From assembly GCA_026260175.1 (NCBI GenBank), contig JAKCWW010003305.1:1-49134 (forward strand): a stretch of DNA of 49,134 bases. Reading direction: 5' to 3'. This stretch comes from Reticulitermes lucifugus. Taxonomy: Eukaryota > Arthropoda > Insecta > Blattodea > Rhinotermitidae. Position 1 is the first letter of the stretch; each line of letters starts with the position of its first letter. The translations under genes and the position numbers were made by a program. Below are positions 10,641-22,310 of the stretch, piece after piece. The notes below the pieces were generated by a model. That model worked only from the letters and a program-made list of their open reading frames with translations, did no database searches and had not been told where the DNA came from.

Positions 10641-12204
10641 TAGTATTTGACGTAATTCCATTAAAATAGTTGTCTTGTAATGATTTTGAGAAAAAGTCCC
10701 TGTTCTTCATAACGGTTGTAAATACACTCTGTGAGTAAAATTTAGCTTCTATTAACCCTTTGAGACCAGTGGTTACTATATAGGCCACCACGTTTACAAT
10801 TTAAAAATTCTGCATTCTACCCACACAGTGTATTTATGTTTTTTTGTACGGACCGCACACAAAAACGGCGATTCTGTCTCTATGTTCTCCATGTTCTGCG
10901 CTCTATGGATTCAATCTTTAAATATTATTCAGGTTAATATTATTCGTTAAAGGCTTACGTTAAAGCGGGTGGTACAAGAAGTAATGACTGTGCTTTAAAG
11001 GGCGAAAGATGTGACAGGCGGTTGTGTGCTGACTGGTATCTGTGTCTCTGCTTGCGTTCTGCCACATGCTGTAAAGTCGAACTGATAGCTTCTCATCTGC
11101 ATGCATAACAATGAGTGTTTGGCTCGTTAGAGGGCCTAGGAACACCAGGTTAGCTTAGCGGGCTGAGACGTGTCACGATCGGGCAGGGAGTTGGGAGGAG
11201 GGGGAGCAGGAAGACCGCAGTCTCTGTGAACCGCTTGTTCTAGAGCAGCTAAAGGAGCAATGTATTCGTGTAAAATGCACCCCTACCCCTTGTAACACCG
11301 TCTAGAATTGAATTGTCGACAAAATTTGATCAGGACGGTTTGTACGTACGGTAATGTCTTATACAGGGGTATACAACCTTTTTTAAACTCGAGACAGTGT
11401 TTCGACCAGCAGAGAATTTGCTTTTATAGAAGAGGTACGAATTTCGGATCTACGTTAAGGAAATTGTCCATCTCTACCTAACTACCCTTTTATTTTATTG
11501 AAGTTCCTTAAATTTATGCTGGTATGGTGCTTAGACAAATCACGTCTTTTAAATCTCTTTGCCTTCCAATGCCATGGGATTATTTTAACTGTTCGGCCGA
11601 TAAAGCATGAGTTTATTATCGGAAATTCTGGACTAAAATTATATCTGACATGAAAATAGAGTTTTTCTTCAACAAGTTTAAACGTGTTTACAGTCACGTC
11701 GTCTTTTATAAAAGAAACGGACGATACTTGCAATGGCTCTATACTGTCTTGACACTAAGTCCCAGAATGCTGTGCAAAATTACAATTATTTTGTGACTTC
11801 GTATTATTATTATTATTATTATTATTAAAAAATCGTTACCTAATGCCCTTCCATCACAAATATTTAATCAGCCAGATGACAAATTACCAATTATTCTTGT
11901 TTTCCGATACAGAACATTCCCTTTTAATAGAGTACAAAATTTTATTTATCCTTTTGTCGTTTTAAACACTAATTAGATGATAAACCATCGATGGGTCAAC
12001 TTCACACCTCCTAATTTCATATCAGTATTATCTAAAGAAGTCCTCCTTTGGCTTCTTCTAACTGGTTGTTTTTTTCCACTCTTTTAAATGCCACCAATAT
12101 CAACAGCACTTCTGAAAAACATTTAAGCCTGACCGAAAATGGGGTATTGTCTATGTTTGCACTGTAATTAGAACAGCATGGATCAGAGGCGTATTGGGAA
12201 GTTT
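10641..12204. other. Unassigned intergenic DNA with an (ATT)n microsatellite
   Basis: An (ATT)n run of about eight units sits at 11802-11827. A GC-rich patch at 11150-11215 starts GGTTAGCTTAGCGGGCTGAG, faintly tRNA-like, but no B box was found. The 61-aa and 83-aa frames are not supported as genes. Confidence 0.5.
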
Positions 12205-12312
12205 ATATTTACTTGGATGGTCTAGAAATTTTCCGCCCATTTTGAAACTCAAAGATTCACTTCCCTGTGTAATAGACATTGCGCCTGGACCTTATCCTGA
12301 GCAAGACGAATT
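12205..12312 (-). mobile_element. Retroelement 3' tail fragment
   Basis: On the minus strand it reads CTCAGGATAAGGTCCAGGCG, then CACAGGGAAGTGAATCTTTG and GGCGGAAAATTTCTAGACC. The order matches the fragment at 4318-4440. No ORF remains. Confidence 0.45.
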
Positions 12313-12708
12313 CAGTATATCCATTCACGAAGTGTTTCTTAAAGATTAGTTTAATATTCTCTTCTGATCCACGCTAGGTATCCAGACTTTTCATTTCAAG
12401 TTTTGTGTCAAATGTACTGAGTTCTGTTCTTCTCCATGCCATGCGCCGTCTTCGATTTGAGTTGTGTAAAAATACCCGAAAGAAATTAAAAGCTATGAAG
12501 CTGATCGCTATGTAATTTTCGGTGTCCTCTTTTTGCTTCTTGCTTCTGTAACCAATTACACTTGTCGGCACTTTTTGCCACACATCCACAATCTGTGCCA
12601 TTCCCTTCTGTTGAAAGACCAAGTCTCAGGCCGATGTAAAGGAACAAGTAAAATTGTAACACTTGATACGATCCATGATCCATTCATTAATCGAATATAT
12701 AAAATAAC

Positions 12709-13082
12709 GGTACCAACAAATGCATACGTGTATACTAAAATTAGTTTTATACACACAGTGAACTCGTACATGTTTCGGCCAACCATGTGTCTATCTTCAG
12801 GGATATAGAATGCAAAGGTTAGGTGCCTTAGAAGTATAAAATTAAATTATAAAAGCATCAGAGCCAATTCAAAGGTGTAATTACAGTCATAGGAACCAAT
12901 AATTTAAAAGTACATAAATATAGTTATTACGATAAGACTGTGTTGATATTTGGTTGGATGTGTACTTTGAAGTTTTCTCAGTAATTCACCATCCGAAAGA
13001 AAGTGTCATGTTGTTATTACACGGTAAACCACACGTGTTTATAAAACTGGTTTTAATGTACATGTGTGCATTTGTTGGTACC
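12709..13082 (-). mobile_element. Foldback element, CCAAC..TGCA arms, hammerhead-like motif
   Basis: Terminal inverted repeats of about 40 bp begin GGTACCAACAAATGCATACG (12709) and, read in reverse from 13082, GGTACCAACAAATGCACACA. The arms continue to 'agtttta' on both sides. The minus strand carries CTGAAGA (12800-12794), a short hairpin ending GGCC, and GAAACATG (12775-12768). Total length is 374 bp. The shared CCAACAAATGCA end links it to the element at 30989. Confidence 0.75.
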
Positions 13083-14313
13083 ATTATTGCATAAGGATAA
13101 CACTTTCTTTTAGAGATATCAGATGCACTTACTATAACAGGAAATAAATTCACATGCTTTTATAGGGGCATGTAAGCGAATTTCGCTGAATGCAATTCTG
13201 TGTTTATGATTATAGTTTCCTGTACTGGATTACGCTGAATCTATTGACACGAAATTCTGCATACTTTTGTAGGTGCAAGACTATACATTAATATGGAAGA
13301 AATTTGCATTCCAATTCAGAGTTAATTACACATTTTTATTGGCTATAAGTCTGTTCAGTCCGGAATACAAAATAATTGGACTTAAAAAATAGTCTTTAAA
13401 TAGAAGATTTCTGTATCATTGCGATCTGTGTAGCCAGAATTCAAATAAGGTTGGCGCTCCCTGGTGTTTCTGTTCTAATTCACTGGCTGGAGACAAGGGA
13501 GCACTACAAAATAGAGTCTAATAATTAGTGGCTGGTGTTATTAGACGCTAACTAATTACACGCAAGCTGGTGACTGTAGCTACAAGAGGGAGTAAAGACA
13601 CAAAGCAGGAGGCTGTTGGGAAGAACAGGATGAGGAGGATGCTGCTTGGACTGTAATCAGACTTCATTTATTTATGTGGTGGGTGGATGGGGAGTGTTAA
13701 TGTAATGTGCTAAACAGGTGTATTAAATCACATAAGGAATACGTAATTGACAAACTAACTTAGTAACTAAAGAACCAACTGATCAATTAGCCGCAAACTG
13801 ACGAGCCAATTACTGTCTACTGACTAAATAGATCATTAAGGCTGCGCTGAAACCGTTACTCTTGTGGTGTGAATTTTTGGAATTTGAGAAATTACTTTTT
13901 ATGTATTTTATATATTTTGAGGTAATCAGTTTTTAAAACCGTTGAGTTGTTTGGACAAGAGACATTCTGGGAATAGCTTGTGGGGGTATTCACTGTTCTA
14001 ATATCGCGTATATGTAAGAGGACGCACGAATCTTGTCCTAAATTTACGGTACAGACAAGTGATACGTTTCCGCATGTAATTTCCACTAAGAACGTAATTG
14101 TTTTTCGACTAAGTTTCATGTGTTCTTTATAATTTTGAATGTCGCTCTTTCGCCATCTGAGTAATTAATGCTTAATACCTAAAATATGTTTTAAAATTGT
14201 TACTTAAGTCTGTGTTTATCTCTATGCCAAATTTCCCATTTAGTATCCCAATTCTTTATTATGGTCATAAAAGATTATATTTTTCGCAGCAACAATGGTA
14301 AAATTTTAGTTTT
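13083..14313. other. Unassigned intergenic DNA
   Basis: A short hairpin pairs GGCGCTCCCTGG (about 13453) with CAAGGGAGCAC (about 13494). The 75-aa minus frame at 13892-14119 shows no recognisable domain. Confidence 0.5.
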
Positions 14314-14814
14314 TTAGGCGCGTTCGAAAAATTCCGAAACGCGAGTATTAGCTTCGTCGTGTCTGTCTGTCCGTCCTCCCGCCCGCATCGAACAACTCGT
14401 CTCCCACACAACGGATTTTCATGAAGTGTGATATTTGAGTATTTTTCGAAAATCTGTCGATAAAATTCATGTTTCTTTCAAATCTGACAAGAATAACAGG
14501 CTCTTTGCACGAAGGCCCATCTACGTTTATGATAGTATCTCACTGAATTCTTCTTAGAATTAGAAATGTTTCAGACAAAAGTTGTAGAGAAAGTCAAGAC
14601 ATATATTTTATGTTCAATAACCCTTTTTTCCGAAAATCGTGCCGTTTGTGTGATAATGTTTAAAAATATTGTACAGCCAGATAGGCTACAGATGACAATA
14701 TAATAAGGCGCATGCTCTTTGCATTCTGGGTTACTAAGGCTACAGGCACACACTCGGAATATGTAATACATATTGCTTTTCCACGGCAGTAATAGTTACA
14801 CACATGCGCCTCAA
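14314..14814 (+). mobile_element. ~500-bp interspersed repeat, unknown family, copy 1
   Basis: It begins TTAGGCGCGTTCGAAAAATT and ends ...CATGCGCCTCAA. It aligns along its whole length with 48361-48847 in the same orientation: GAGTATTAGCTTCGTCGTGT, CTCACTGAATTCTTCTTAGA, ATATTTTATGTTCAAT, GTGCCGTTTGTGTGATAATG. Using the better preserved right end of copy 2 (CGAACGTGCTTCA), the termini form an imperfect inverted repeat of about 13 bp, suggesting a DNA-transposon derivative. No ORF was seen. Confidence 0.6.
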
Positions 14815-14844
14815 TTTCACACTGTTGACACCGTGCATATTCGT

Positions 14845-15320
14845 CATATTAAATTAAGTTATAGACCAACTGATGCACACTAAAACCACTTTTTAAGTAG
14901 CTNNNNNNNNNNNNNNNNNNNNNNNNNNNNNNNNNNNNNNNNNNNNNNNNNNNNNNNNNNNNNNNNNNNNNNNNNNNNNNNNNNNNNNNNNNNNNNNNNN
15001 NNNNNNNNNNNNNNNNNNNNNNNNNNNNNNNNNNNNNNNNNNNNNNNNNNNNNNNNNNNNNNNNNNNAAATCTTGTAAAAAGACTCGTTAAAAGTTGTAA
15101 AATTATAAAAGTACTGTAGATGGTAGAATGTGGAAGTGCTGGCGTGTGGGATCGTGGTATTATAGGCATGTGATATGTTTTTGTGGGGAGCGAAGTGTAC
15201 TGACTGTTGTACGGTGATGAGTACTATGGTGGAGTCAATAGTACTAATAATAGTAATAATAAAGCTACTTAAAAAGTGGTTTTAGTGTGCATCAGTTGGC
15301 CTATAACTTAATTTAATATG
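14845..15320. mobile_element. 58-bp inverted repeat flanking an assembly gap
   Basis: 14845-14902 and 15263-15320 are reverse complements over 58 bp with one mismatch. The arm inner ends read AGCTACTTAAAAAGTGG and the outer ends CTTAATTTAATATG. The left arm stops exactly at the first N. GCGCCTCAAT lies outside both arms (about 14806 and 15321), like a target duplication or a shared end of the adjoining ~500-bp repeat. It could be a real element or a contig-joining artefact. Confidence 0.6.
14903..15067. other. Assembly gap (165 N)
   Basis: A run of N. The frame that spans it is meaningless. Confidence 1.
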
Positions 15321-16202
15321 CGCCTCAATGTTACGTTTGTATGTACATTGCCTTTTTTGTTCAAAATATAAATTTAAAAATGTCCATATTTATCAACGCT
15401 TATCAAAATAAGAAATTTGATATTTATACGTTAATAAGCTAGTACAGAAATAGCGTTGAGCTGACGACACGTATTTTCTCATCTCCCTGTTTATACTGTT
15501 GGTGGAAGGAAATGTAAATATGTACATTTTGGTTACTGTATAAAGGTACAAGTTCGTACTAATTTCAACGAAAGCCCGTCATTTGATTGACACAATATTA
15601 CAGTAGGACTGGCACGTGGATATGGTGACATTAGAAACTTTCCTTCCAAGTAAAGTAAGGGAAATATATTAAATCGATAGTTTTGATAATTTTTATTTAA
15701 TGTGGTTTTGCTAATATATTTTATACATAGTTTAGAATTTTTTTCGTATGACTAAATGTTGGAGCTTTAAAACCAATAATAATTGTTACAGTTAATGCTG
15801 TGTCTGACAAGTCTTCGACAATGGTAGCTTAAGACGAAAATTTTAAAGACCAATTACGTAATAAGACTATTTCAGCAGGTGGGGTTTAGTGTCACGAAGG
15901 AACATGAACTGTCGACTCCAGCAGCTCGTCCAGATGCTGCAGGACCACGCACATTCCTGTTGGTTCCTGGGCATTTTTACACGGCGTAAAGCTGGCGCAG
16001 CATGAATGCAGCTACTAACCCCGTATCTCTTTCCATTTTGAAAACGTGTGGATATTGGGTAACTGTAAAGATAATGTTGTTCCTATGCATACCATAAAGG
16101 CGTAGGGGAACTGGAGATGATGCCACACATTCTTAACCTCAGCACAAAAAAGGCGTTGACTGGCAAGCTTCATGTCCTGATTTCTTTACTCTCGCGGTGG
16201 AG
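15321..16202. other. Unassigned intergenic DNA
   Basis: The first ~40 bp resemble the sequence following the ~500-bp repeat at 48847. A more GC-balanced patch at about 15880-16020 has no open frame of note. Confidence 0.45.
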
Positions 16203-16271
16203 TAGGCCCCAGATACTGTCTGCAGTAGGCCCCAGATTCTGTCTGCAGTAGGCCCCAGATTCTGTCTGCAG
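16203..16271 (+). repeat. 23-bp tandem repeat, three copies
   Basis: Units start at 16203, 16226 and 16249, each beginning TAGGCCCCAGAT and ending CTGTCTGCAG. Copy 1 differs from the others by a single base (ATACTG versus ATTCTG). Confidence 0.95.
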
Positions 16272-17249
16272 GAGGTAGTGAAGAGAAAATTCTTTTCCCC
16301 CGGCAGCAATCTATCAATTTCTTCAGGATGCAAACAACAGGCGAATAAAGCACTGTAAATAAAATGCAGAAACATTTTAGATAATCCGGAGAAAATTATA
16401 CATTCTCACATACGTAAATGTGCTTATGTCTTAAAGACAAAGTTTGTGAAACACATGTGCAATTCAGACCGCGGCAGGTACTTCTGATATATTATAAACA
16501 AAGTACAGAGTTTATCGATTATTGAAAAGGACTCAGAATATGGTTCTTTATCCGCAGTCTTACCGTAAGAATGCTTTGAACTTTGGTGTCCTGCAGAGCC
16601 TATACAGACATTGTCATGAAGTGCAGCATATTTTACTTTCGGTAATCTGTCTTGGGTATTTAAGTCAGCAGCTAGTGACTAAGTTATCTGACCAAGCTTA
16701 AATAAATAAATAAACACAAATAAATAAGTGGGCTCTAAGTATATGGATGTATAAATAAATAAATATAGCCAGCATCAGTATGCTTCTTGATGAAATCAAA
16801 TGGGAAGGGATATCATTATATCCTTCGAGAACACTTGTGTGTGCGTCAGATCTGTGCATGGGCATGCAGAACAAGTTACAGTGAAGTCAGAGCAATACAC
16901 TCATGCCGTGCTTTCAAGTGCCCCTTGGGGTTCCGTGCTCAATGATGCTGTGTCAGCAGGAGAAAAAACCCACAAGCTTCGAGTGGATCTGTTCTCCACT
17001 GAATCAGGCTCCTTCCTGAAGCTATCTGCGAGTATTCAGTACGAACGGGTATCAGTGTAAACTAGCACAAACTTCCCTCCCATTTGGTATACTCAAATAT
17101 TTCTTGCCTCCTGAAGTATCATTTTTTGTTGTTTATTCTCTTTTTTTAAGAGCACATATTTATTTTAGCGGTAAGAGGAATATGGTAGAATTATGTGGAC
17201 TACCGAAATTGTTCGTTCCGTTCCCTGCCCAGGCTTTCATTACAATAAA
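16272..17249. other. Unassigned intergenic DNA with (AAAT)n tracts
   Basis: Tetranucleotide (AAAT)n runs lie at 16699-16727 and 16751-16765. The 86-aa frame at 16800-17060 (plus) has no signal peptide, domain or repeat relation that I recognise. It is left as an unsupported ORF. Confidence 0.5.
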
Positions 17250-17545
17250 CGTAAAGTAAAGGTATTCCCGTCACATGTCATGCAGGCACGGAAGGGGAGT
17301 AGAGGTATAGCTCTACTCATTGTTAACCTCGACGCTAGATGGGGGGCGGTGTTCAACGCGAAACCCCGGCCGCTTTACCCCCAGGAAAGATCCCCGGTAC
17401 CCATTGTACAAGAGGCTGGGTGGGCTCCAGGGCTGTTCTGAACGGGCGTGGAGAACAGAAAATATCTTTCCGTCACTGGGGATTGAACCCTGAACCGTCC
17501 ATCCCGTACCGAGTCACTCTACCGGCTATGGTATTCCGGCCCCCT
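17250..17545 (-). mobile_element. tRNA-derived SINE, family A, copy 4
   Basis: On the minus strand the head starts GGCCGGAATACCATAGCCGG, with A box TAGCCGGTAGAGTGACTCGG and B-box-like GGGTTCAATCCCC. The body has CCCAGCCTCTTGTACAATGG, 'gtaccggggatctttcctgggggtaaagcgg' and CCATCTAGCGTCGAGGTTAA. It ends ...GACGGGAATACCTTTACTTT. It is the most complete family A copy here. Confidence 0.85.
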
Positions 17546-17574
17546 TCTTTAAAATAAATTGTACCTGAATAACT

Positions 17575-17885
17575 CCGACTAACTAACTCCAAGCATCAGA
17601 GTCCTTCTTGAGAAGCTAACAGGTCCTCAGCTAGTCAAGAAATTCCAAGCATTTTATGGAACCCGAAGGTTCATTACCGCACTCACAAGATCCCGCCACC
17701 TGTCCGTACTGAGCCATATCAATCCAGTCCATGCCCCCATCCCAATTCCTGAAGATCTATTTTAACATCCCATCTACGCCTGGGACTTCCAAGTGGTCTC
17801 CTTCCTTCAGGTGTCCACACCAAAATCCAGTATGCAACTCTCCCCACCCCCATACGTGCTACATGCCCCACCCACCTCATTCGTA
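17575..17885 (-). mobile_element. LINE C-terminal relic (RPLGRPRR family) with 3' tail
   Basis: On the minus strand a reading frame runs through RWVGHVARM, TPEGRRPLGSPRRRWDVKID and LQELGWGHGLD. It then runs through RWRDLVSAVMNLRVP and a stop, followed by the tail 'gaatttcttgactagctga..cttctcaagaag'. An in-frame stop near the GLD-YGS junction shows it is dead. The copy is 5'-truncated, with no RT domain. It serves as the reference for recognising the shorter tails at 1215, 2130, 4318 and 26560. Confidence 0.75.
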
Positions 17886-18138
17886 CCTGAATAATAAAAT
17901 TGTTATTTATTATGACAATATTAAGCGTATGTTTCTGTTGATAAGATCAGTGTTGTTTGATCCTTTATAACGGACTGGTAATTATATGTACCACCTGGTT
18001 TAATATTAAACATTTTTTTTCATTTAGTACAATATTTATATTTATCGCCTACAGACTATATGATTTTTACGATAACTTCTGTTTCGCTGAACGACATTAT
18101 CCAGTCGATAGGCGCTGTGTTTCCTATGAAGTCTAAAC

Positions 18139-18325
18139 TGCGTTTTAATATAAGTCTAAGTTAAACCAACTAATGCGCAAGAATTATTAACAAAGTAAGA
18201 TATATTTATAACCCCGAGTTACAAATATATCTTACTTCGTTAATAATTTTTGTGCGTTAGTTGGTTTAACTTAAACTTATGACAAAATGTACGGTACATA
18301 TAACATAAAAAATGCGTTTTAATAT
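18139..18325. mobile_element. Foldback element with 13-bp target duplication
   Basis: TGCGTTTTAATAT occurs at 18139-18151 and 18313-18325, bounding a 161-bp insert. The insert is a hairpin. The left arm starts AAGTCTAAGTTAAACCAACT and the right arm mirrors it, with about 57-bp arms and a loop of about 15 nt (ATAACCCCGAGTTAC). After the right arm comes a ~30-bp tail ending CATATAACATAAAAAA. The arm includes CCAACTAACGCACAAAAATT, matching the arms at 44641 and 19737. No GAAAC core is present. The long duplication and A-rich tail suggest reverse-transcription-based insertion. Confidence 0.8.
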
Positions 18326-19736
18326 TTTTGAGATAAACTTAATTCTTCAAATCCTTCATGATGTGACGTCTCGTATTTAGCTCAAAATTTTTATGAATAA
18401 AACGCACTTCCCCGCTGTATTCCCACTTATGTTAGCGGTGAACTAGAAGAGAGATGCACAGAAATGTAGAATGCCAGGAACACATTTTCTAGGCCATATG
18501 AGATTTATTAGGAAGAATGTGTCGAATAGAGGTCGCTGCTTGTTGTAAGCTAATCACACAATTCTCTGTATCTCATATAAGGACTATTTAGTAACTGAGG
18601 TTTATATGTTCTATGATGAGAACGGAATCGAATAGCCGAAAATACGGGTCAACCCTCTCACTGATAAATTAAAGATGTATGTAAATATTGTTATTACATT
18701 CTTTAGGCAATAAAATAAAAAATTCAATGATGAACAGGCGGCGTAATACGCATGGAACAGCGAAAAATGCTTGAATATTGTGGTCGGATAATTCTTAGGA
18801 AAGACGTTAAACGATTGGCCCGGGCATAGATTGGATTATAAATGGAACTTTAGGATATAGTATTTGAGAATATGGATTGGATCCATGTGGTTCAGAAAGG
18901 GACCTAGTGGCGAGGTATTTTGAGTATTTTGAGCAGCCTCAAATTCCATAAATATAAGGGGATATCTTGATTTTGTAAGTGACTTCCAGCTTCTAAAGGA
19001 AGATTATGTGGCATGGGGTTAACCTTGATTTGTTGGTGGCTGATCTGAATAATATTTCTTAAGTGCACAGTTTATCTCTACGTGACGTCGGGTTGTAGGA
19101 TGGCTGTGAGTGATGGTCTATTAAAAAGGCATTTTGGACATTTGCTTGGAGATGTTTCCATTATCCGGGTCGAAATTTTAAACCCAGATCTCCACAACAT
19201 GAAACGCGGGGAAGGGGAATTTTAATGGATGTGTTACAAGCTGATTATATGATACTTAAATAAATACATGAAATATGCTTCAGTTTTTTATCGTAGAAGT
19301 GGGCACTCGTACGGTAAGCGCATGAATACACAAAGTAGTACCTGTATTGGGTGATTGGGAGGGGGCTTGGCTTGTCAGAAGAGTGGTAATTGCAAATTAA
19401 TTGCTTTTAACACAAGTTTGAAAAGAACAGTGATTGAAATCAGCACTTGAATCCGTGATGATCCGAGAAAAATGAAGTTCCACTCTTGTTCAGATGTGGA
19501 GTAGCTGCATTTATTTATGTTAAACTGTGCTAAAAATACTTCTGGTGTCGTAACAAACCGATATAATTAAAGCGGATAGTTTTCCATGTTATGACGTAAT
19601 CTCGGAGTCAGGGCTTTTAATTTATAACATGCTTCACTACAGAACATTAATGACGCAGATGGCCTGACATTTCCTGTAGGAAATCAAAAGAGCATTTGAA
19701 GAAAATGTATTTTTAAACTAATCAGTGTAAACACAA
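18326..19736. other. Unassigned intergenic DNA
   Basis: No ORF of 60 aa or more was noted here. A stretch near 18720-18960 (GAACAGGCGGCGTAATACGC...) is GC-balanced but has stops in all frames, so it could be an old retroelement fragment. I cannot assign it. Confidence 0.45.
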
Positions 19737-20105
19737 TATTACATTATACAGTATTTAATTCAACAAATTACACTTAGTAGTAAACAATAATTTGTCACTT
19801 ATGTCCCTCCTACATGTTCCAAACTCTACAAGGTCATCTTCAGGGAGGTATATGCAAAGGCATAGCAAATTCTGTCATAGATGCGAGTTTATATTTAATT
19901 AAATTATTGTTAATTAGAATTGCTAAATGTTTAAGATTATAATTAACTATACATGCACACATTTGACAGAATTTGCTGTATTTGTATGCCTTTTTATATA
20001 CCTCCCTGATGATGGCCTTGTAGAGGTCGATACATGTAAGAGAGACATGTGACGTGATTATTTAATATTGATTGTGCAGTTTGTTGGATTAAATGCAGTG
20101 TAATC
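19737..20105. mobile_element. Foldback element with a hammerhead-like motif in each arm
   Basis: Long arms of about 140-150 bp: the left runs from about 19737 to 19880, the right from about 19965 to 20105. Matching landmarks are ATTCAACAAATTACAC/ATCCAACAAACTGCAC, CCTACATGTTCC/CTTACATGTATCG and CTACAAGGTCATCTTCAGGG/CTACAAGGCCATCATCAGGG. Then come GAGGTATAT and AGCAAATTCTGTCA on both sides. The left motif lies on the minus strand (CTGAAGA 19843-19837, GGAA 19820-19817). The right lies on the plus strand (CTGATGA 20006-20012, GATA 20029-20032). Both have a mutated GAAA. Confidence 0.8.
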
Positions 20106-21279
20106 AGTCTGTTGCACGGAGTATAGATTAATTTACAAGATAATATTACATAGATTTTGCAAGTTCGGAACATCGAAATGATGTAATAGAAAATAATAAA
20201 GTTTGATTACATCTTAGTTAATATATTTCAGACTTCGATGGATATTACTGAGATGGTGAACTCCGTGGAAATTAGTATGACTTAGTGTCGATTTTGAGGC
20301 GGTACCTCTTCACATGGCATGGCGCATTCTCGGATGGAAGAAATTGCCCCCAGACAGAGTGGGCAGCTGAGAATATACTCGTATTGACTGAGCAGTCACA
20401 GGCGATAAATGGCAGTTCAAAGAACTCTTCAAAGTAAGACGATGAGGTTTTAATGTTGAGACCTGGATTCAGCTGGCTGAGATTAAGGTTGTGGATTCGA
20501 ATTCCATGAATGCAGATTTATTAAGCGAACGCTCCTTGATGGATTTAGTTAATATTCATGAAAGCGACAGATTGCTATTTTTGGGAGCCAAAATATCGTG
20601 AATTTGTACGTACCTTCGTTAAGCACCTTAGTATGCTGGGGTCTGACAGCTTGGACATTCTGTTTCTCGAAGTGGGACATGTAACCTCCACATGACCGTC
20701 GACCTGTGACGTCACCATTTCATGCAGTGACATGTCCTACAAATTAAACAACTTGCCTTAACGTTCTCCTAATTAACAGCGGCAGCGTGGCTTTCATTTT
20801 AATTGTAGTACACTGCCATTGTATAAAAGAGGTAACTCTGTATTATTTAAAAATAGTTTTCAGCTGGTTTAACTATCATGTCGTTATGGGACTATTCAGG
20901 AATTCTGTTAGCCGAAAATTTAAATGTGTGTTTTCAATGGCTACATAACTTAATTTTGATCAAGAATTGAAATTGCTGTGTTGGGGTTTTGGGCTCCCAT
21001 ATATATATATATATATATATATATTAGTTACATACTCCATAATATTTGTGACAAATTTAATCACATTACAAGTTTAATACGTTACAGTAAACGGTTTAAA
21101 AATATCTCGCAGAATGGGTATGATAGAACTAATAGAGCTATGGGGTTTAAGGGAAACATACAGTAAAGAAAGGCAATATTTTGTCTCTGTGTTTTCTGCA
21201 AGGATTTCTTCCGTAAAGGTAACATAAGCGTGTCCGTGTGCTTAATAAAACACCACACAACGAAGGTGTGTGGCGGATT
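20106..21279. other. Unassigned DNA with a possible SINE head and a (TA)n tract
   Basis: At 20465-20512 TTCAGCTGGCTGAG and GGATTCGAATTCC sit about 30 bp apart, resembling a decayed tRNA A/B box pair. (TA)n of about 13 units is at 20999-21025. The 62-89 aa frames here show no coding features. Confidence 0.4.
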
Positions 21280-21480
21280 GGAGGTACGGTTCCACACGCA
21301 CTTAACTTCGGCACTAGATGGAGATGAGTTATCAGCTTCATGCCAATGCAAATTTATCCCTGGAGAAAAGGTCCTCGATGTCCATTGGATACGAGGTTGG
21401 GTGGACCTTATAGCCAGCGGGGACTTTCTGGAGGAGAGATCTCTTTTGCCTCTGTCCGGAAGGATTAGTGCTCTTGCAGA
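21280..21480 (-). mobile_element. tRNA-derived SINE, family A, copy 5 (decayed)
   Basis: The plus strand carries the reverse of family landmarks: TTAACTTCGGCACTAGATGG, CCATTGGATACGAGGTTGGG and 'ctttctggaggagagatctc'. The tRNA-like head has decayed beyond recognition. Confidence 0.65.
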
Positions 21481-22310
21481 TGCTGTATTCTCTGAACGTG
21501 GCTAGGGTACCGTGCACATATTGTATATTCCTGTTGTGAGAGGGGTGTACAGTGTTTATAGAGGTGTACCTCATTTCAAGATCCTTATATTTGGATGACA
21601 ACTCAGGTAATTCGTACTTTCGTAACGTTGATGCATTACTTCTAAACAATTACGGTAAGTGCTCTGACGTCAGCAATAATATAAACATAATTTAAAAAAT
21701 ATAGGTGTAAGATATTAAATTTTTTTTGCTTGTTCGTGTCATGTAGTGATAGGGAAATATACGGAAGAAACAATTTCCAATATTTTGTGCTTGAATTGAC
21801 TAGTACGTGGGATGAACACAATTATCCATCCTTCAGTACTTACTTGTTACTTTCATCTCAGATTCTCTATATTCTCTTCAGTTCCTTTTGTCTTCCTGTA
21901 TGCATGTGTTTTATGTGACTTTGTACAGAATTTTGCAGCCTCCAGGCGAATATTATAAAGGTGGGGAGGAACAATAAACGGGAATGAGAATGGCCCTCAT
22001 TTGGAATTCACAAAAGTTCTCTGTTAAGTGCACACAATGCCCCCAAGTGGAAGGGGGAGGGGACGAAAATGAAGCTCTGTCATTTCTCAACTGCTTCGTT
22101 AGTTTGCAAGGAGGGAATAGCAAACTTTTATTTCTTTATCACGTTCACAGAATTAGCTTGTTCTGTTGCAAACGCTCATTCTAATGCTGAGGCAGATTAC
22201 TATCACAAGCTGTAGCAGGTTGACATCAGTACTTCATTGTAAACGTGTTGGGCCTTGTATAAAATTCTACCATTAAAACGTGATGACAACGAGAACATTA
22301 CACTCTACAG
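21481..22310. other. Unassigned intergenic DNA
   Basis: Contains 62-66 aa frames without recognisable features and no repeat shared with the window. Confidence 0.45.

Noticed and set aside
14849..15169. 106-aa frame across the gap
   Set aside because: Most of it is N.
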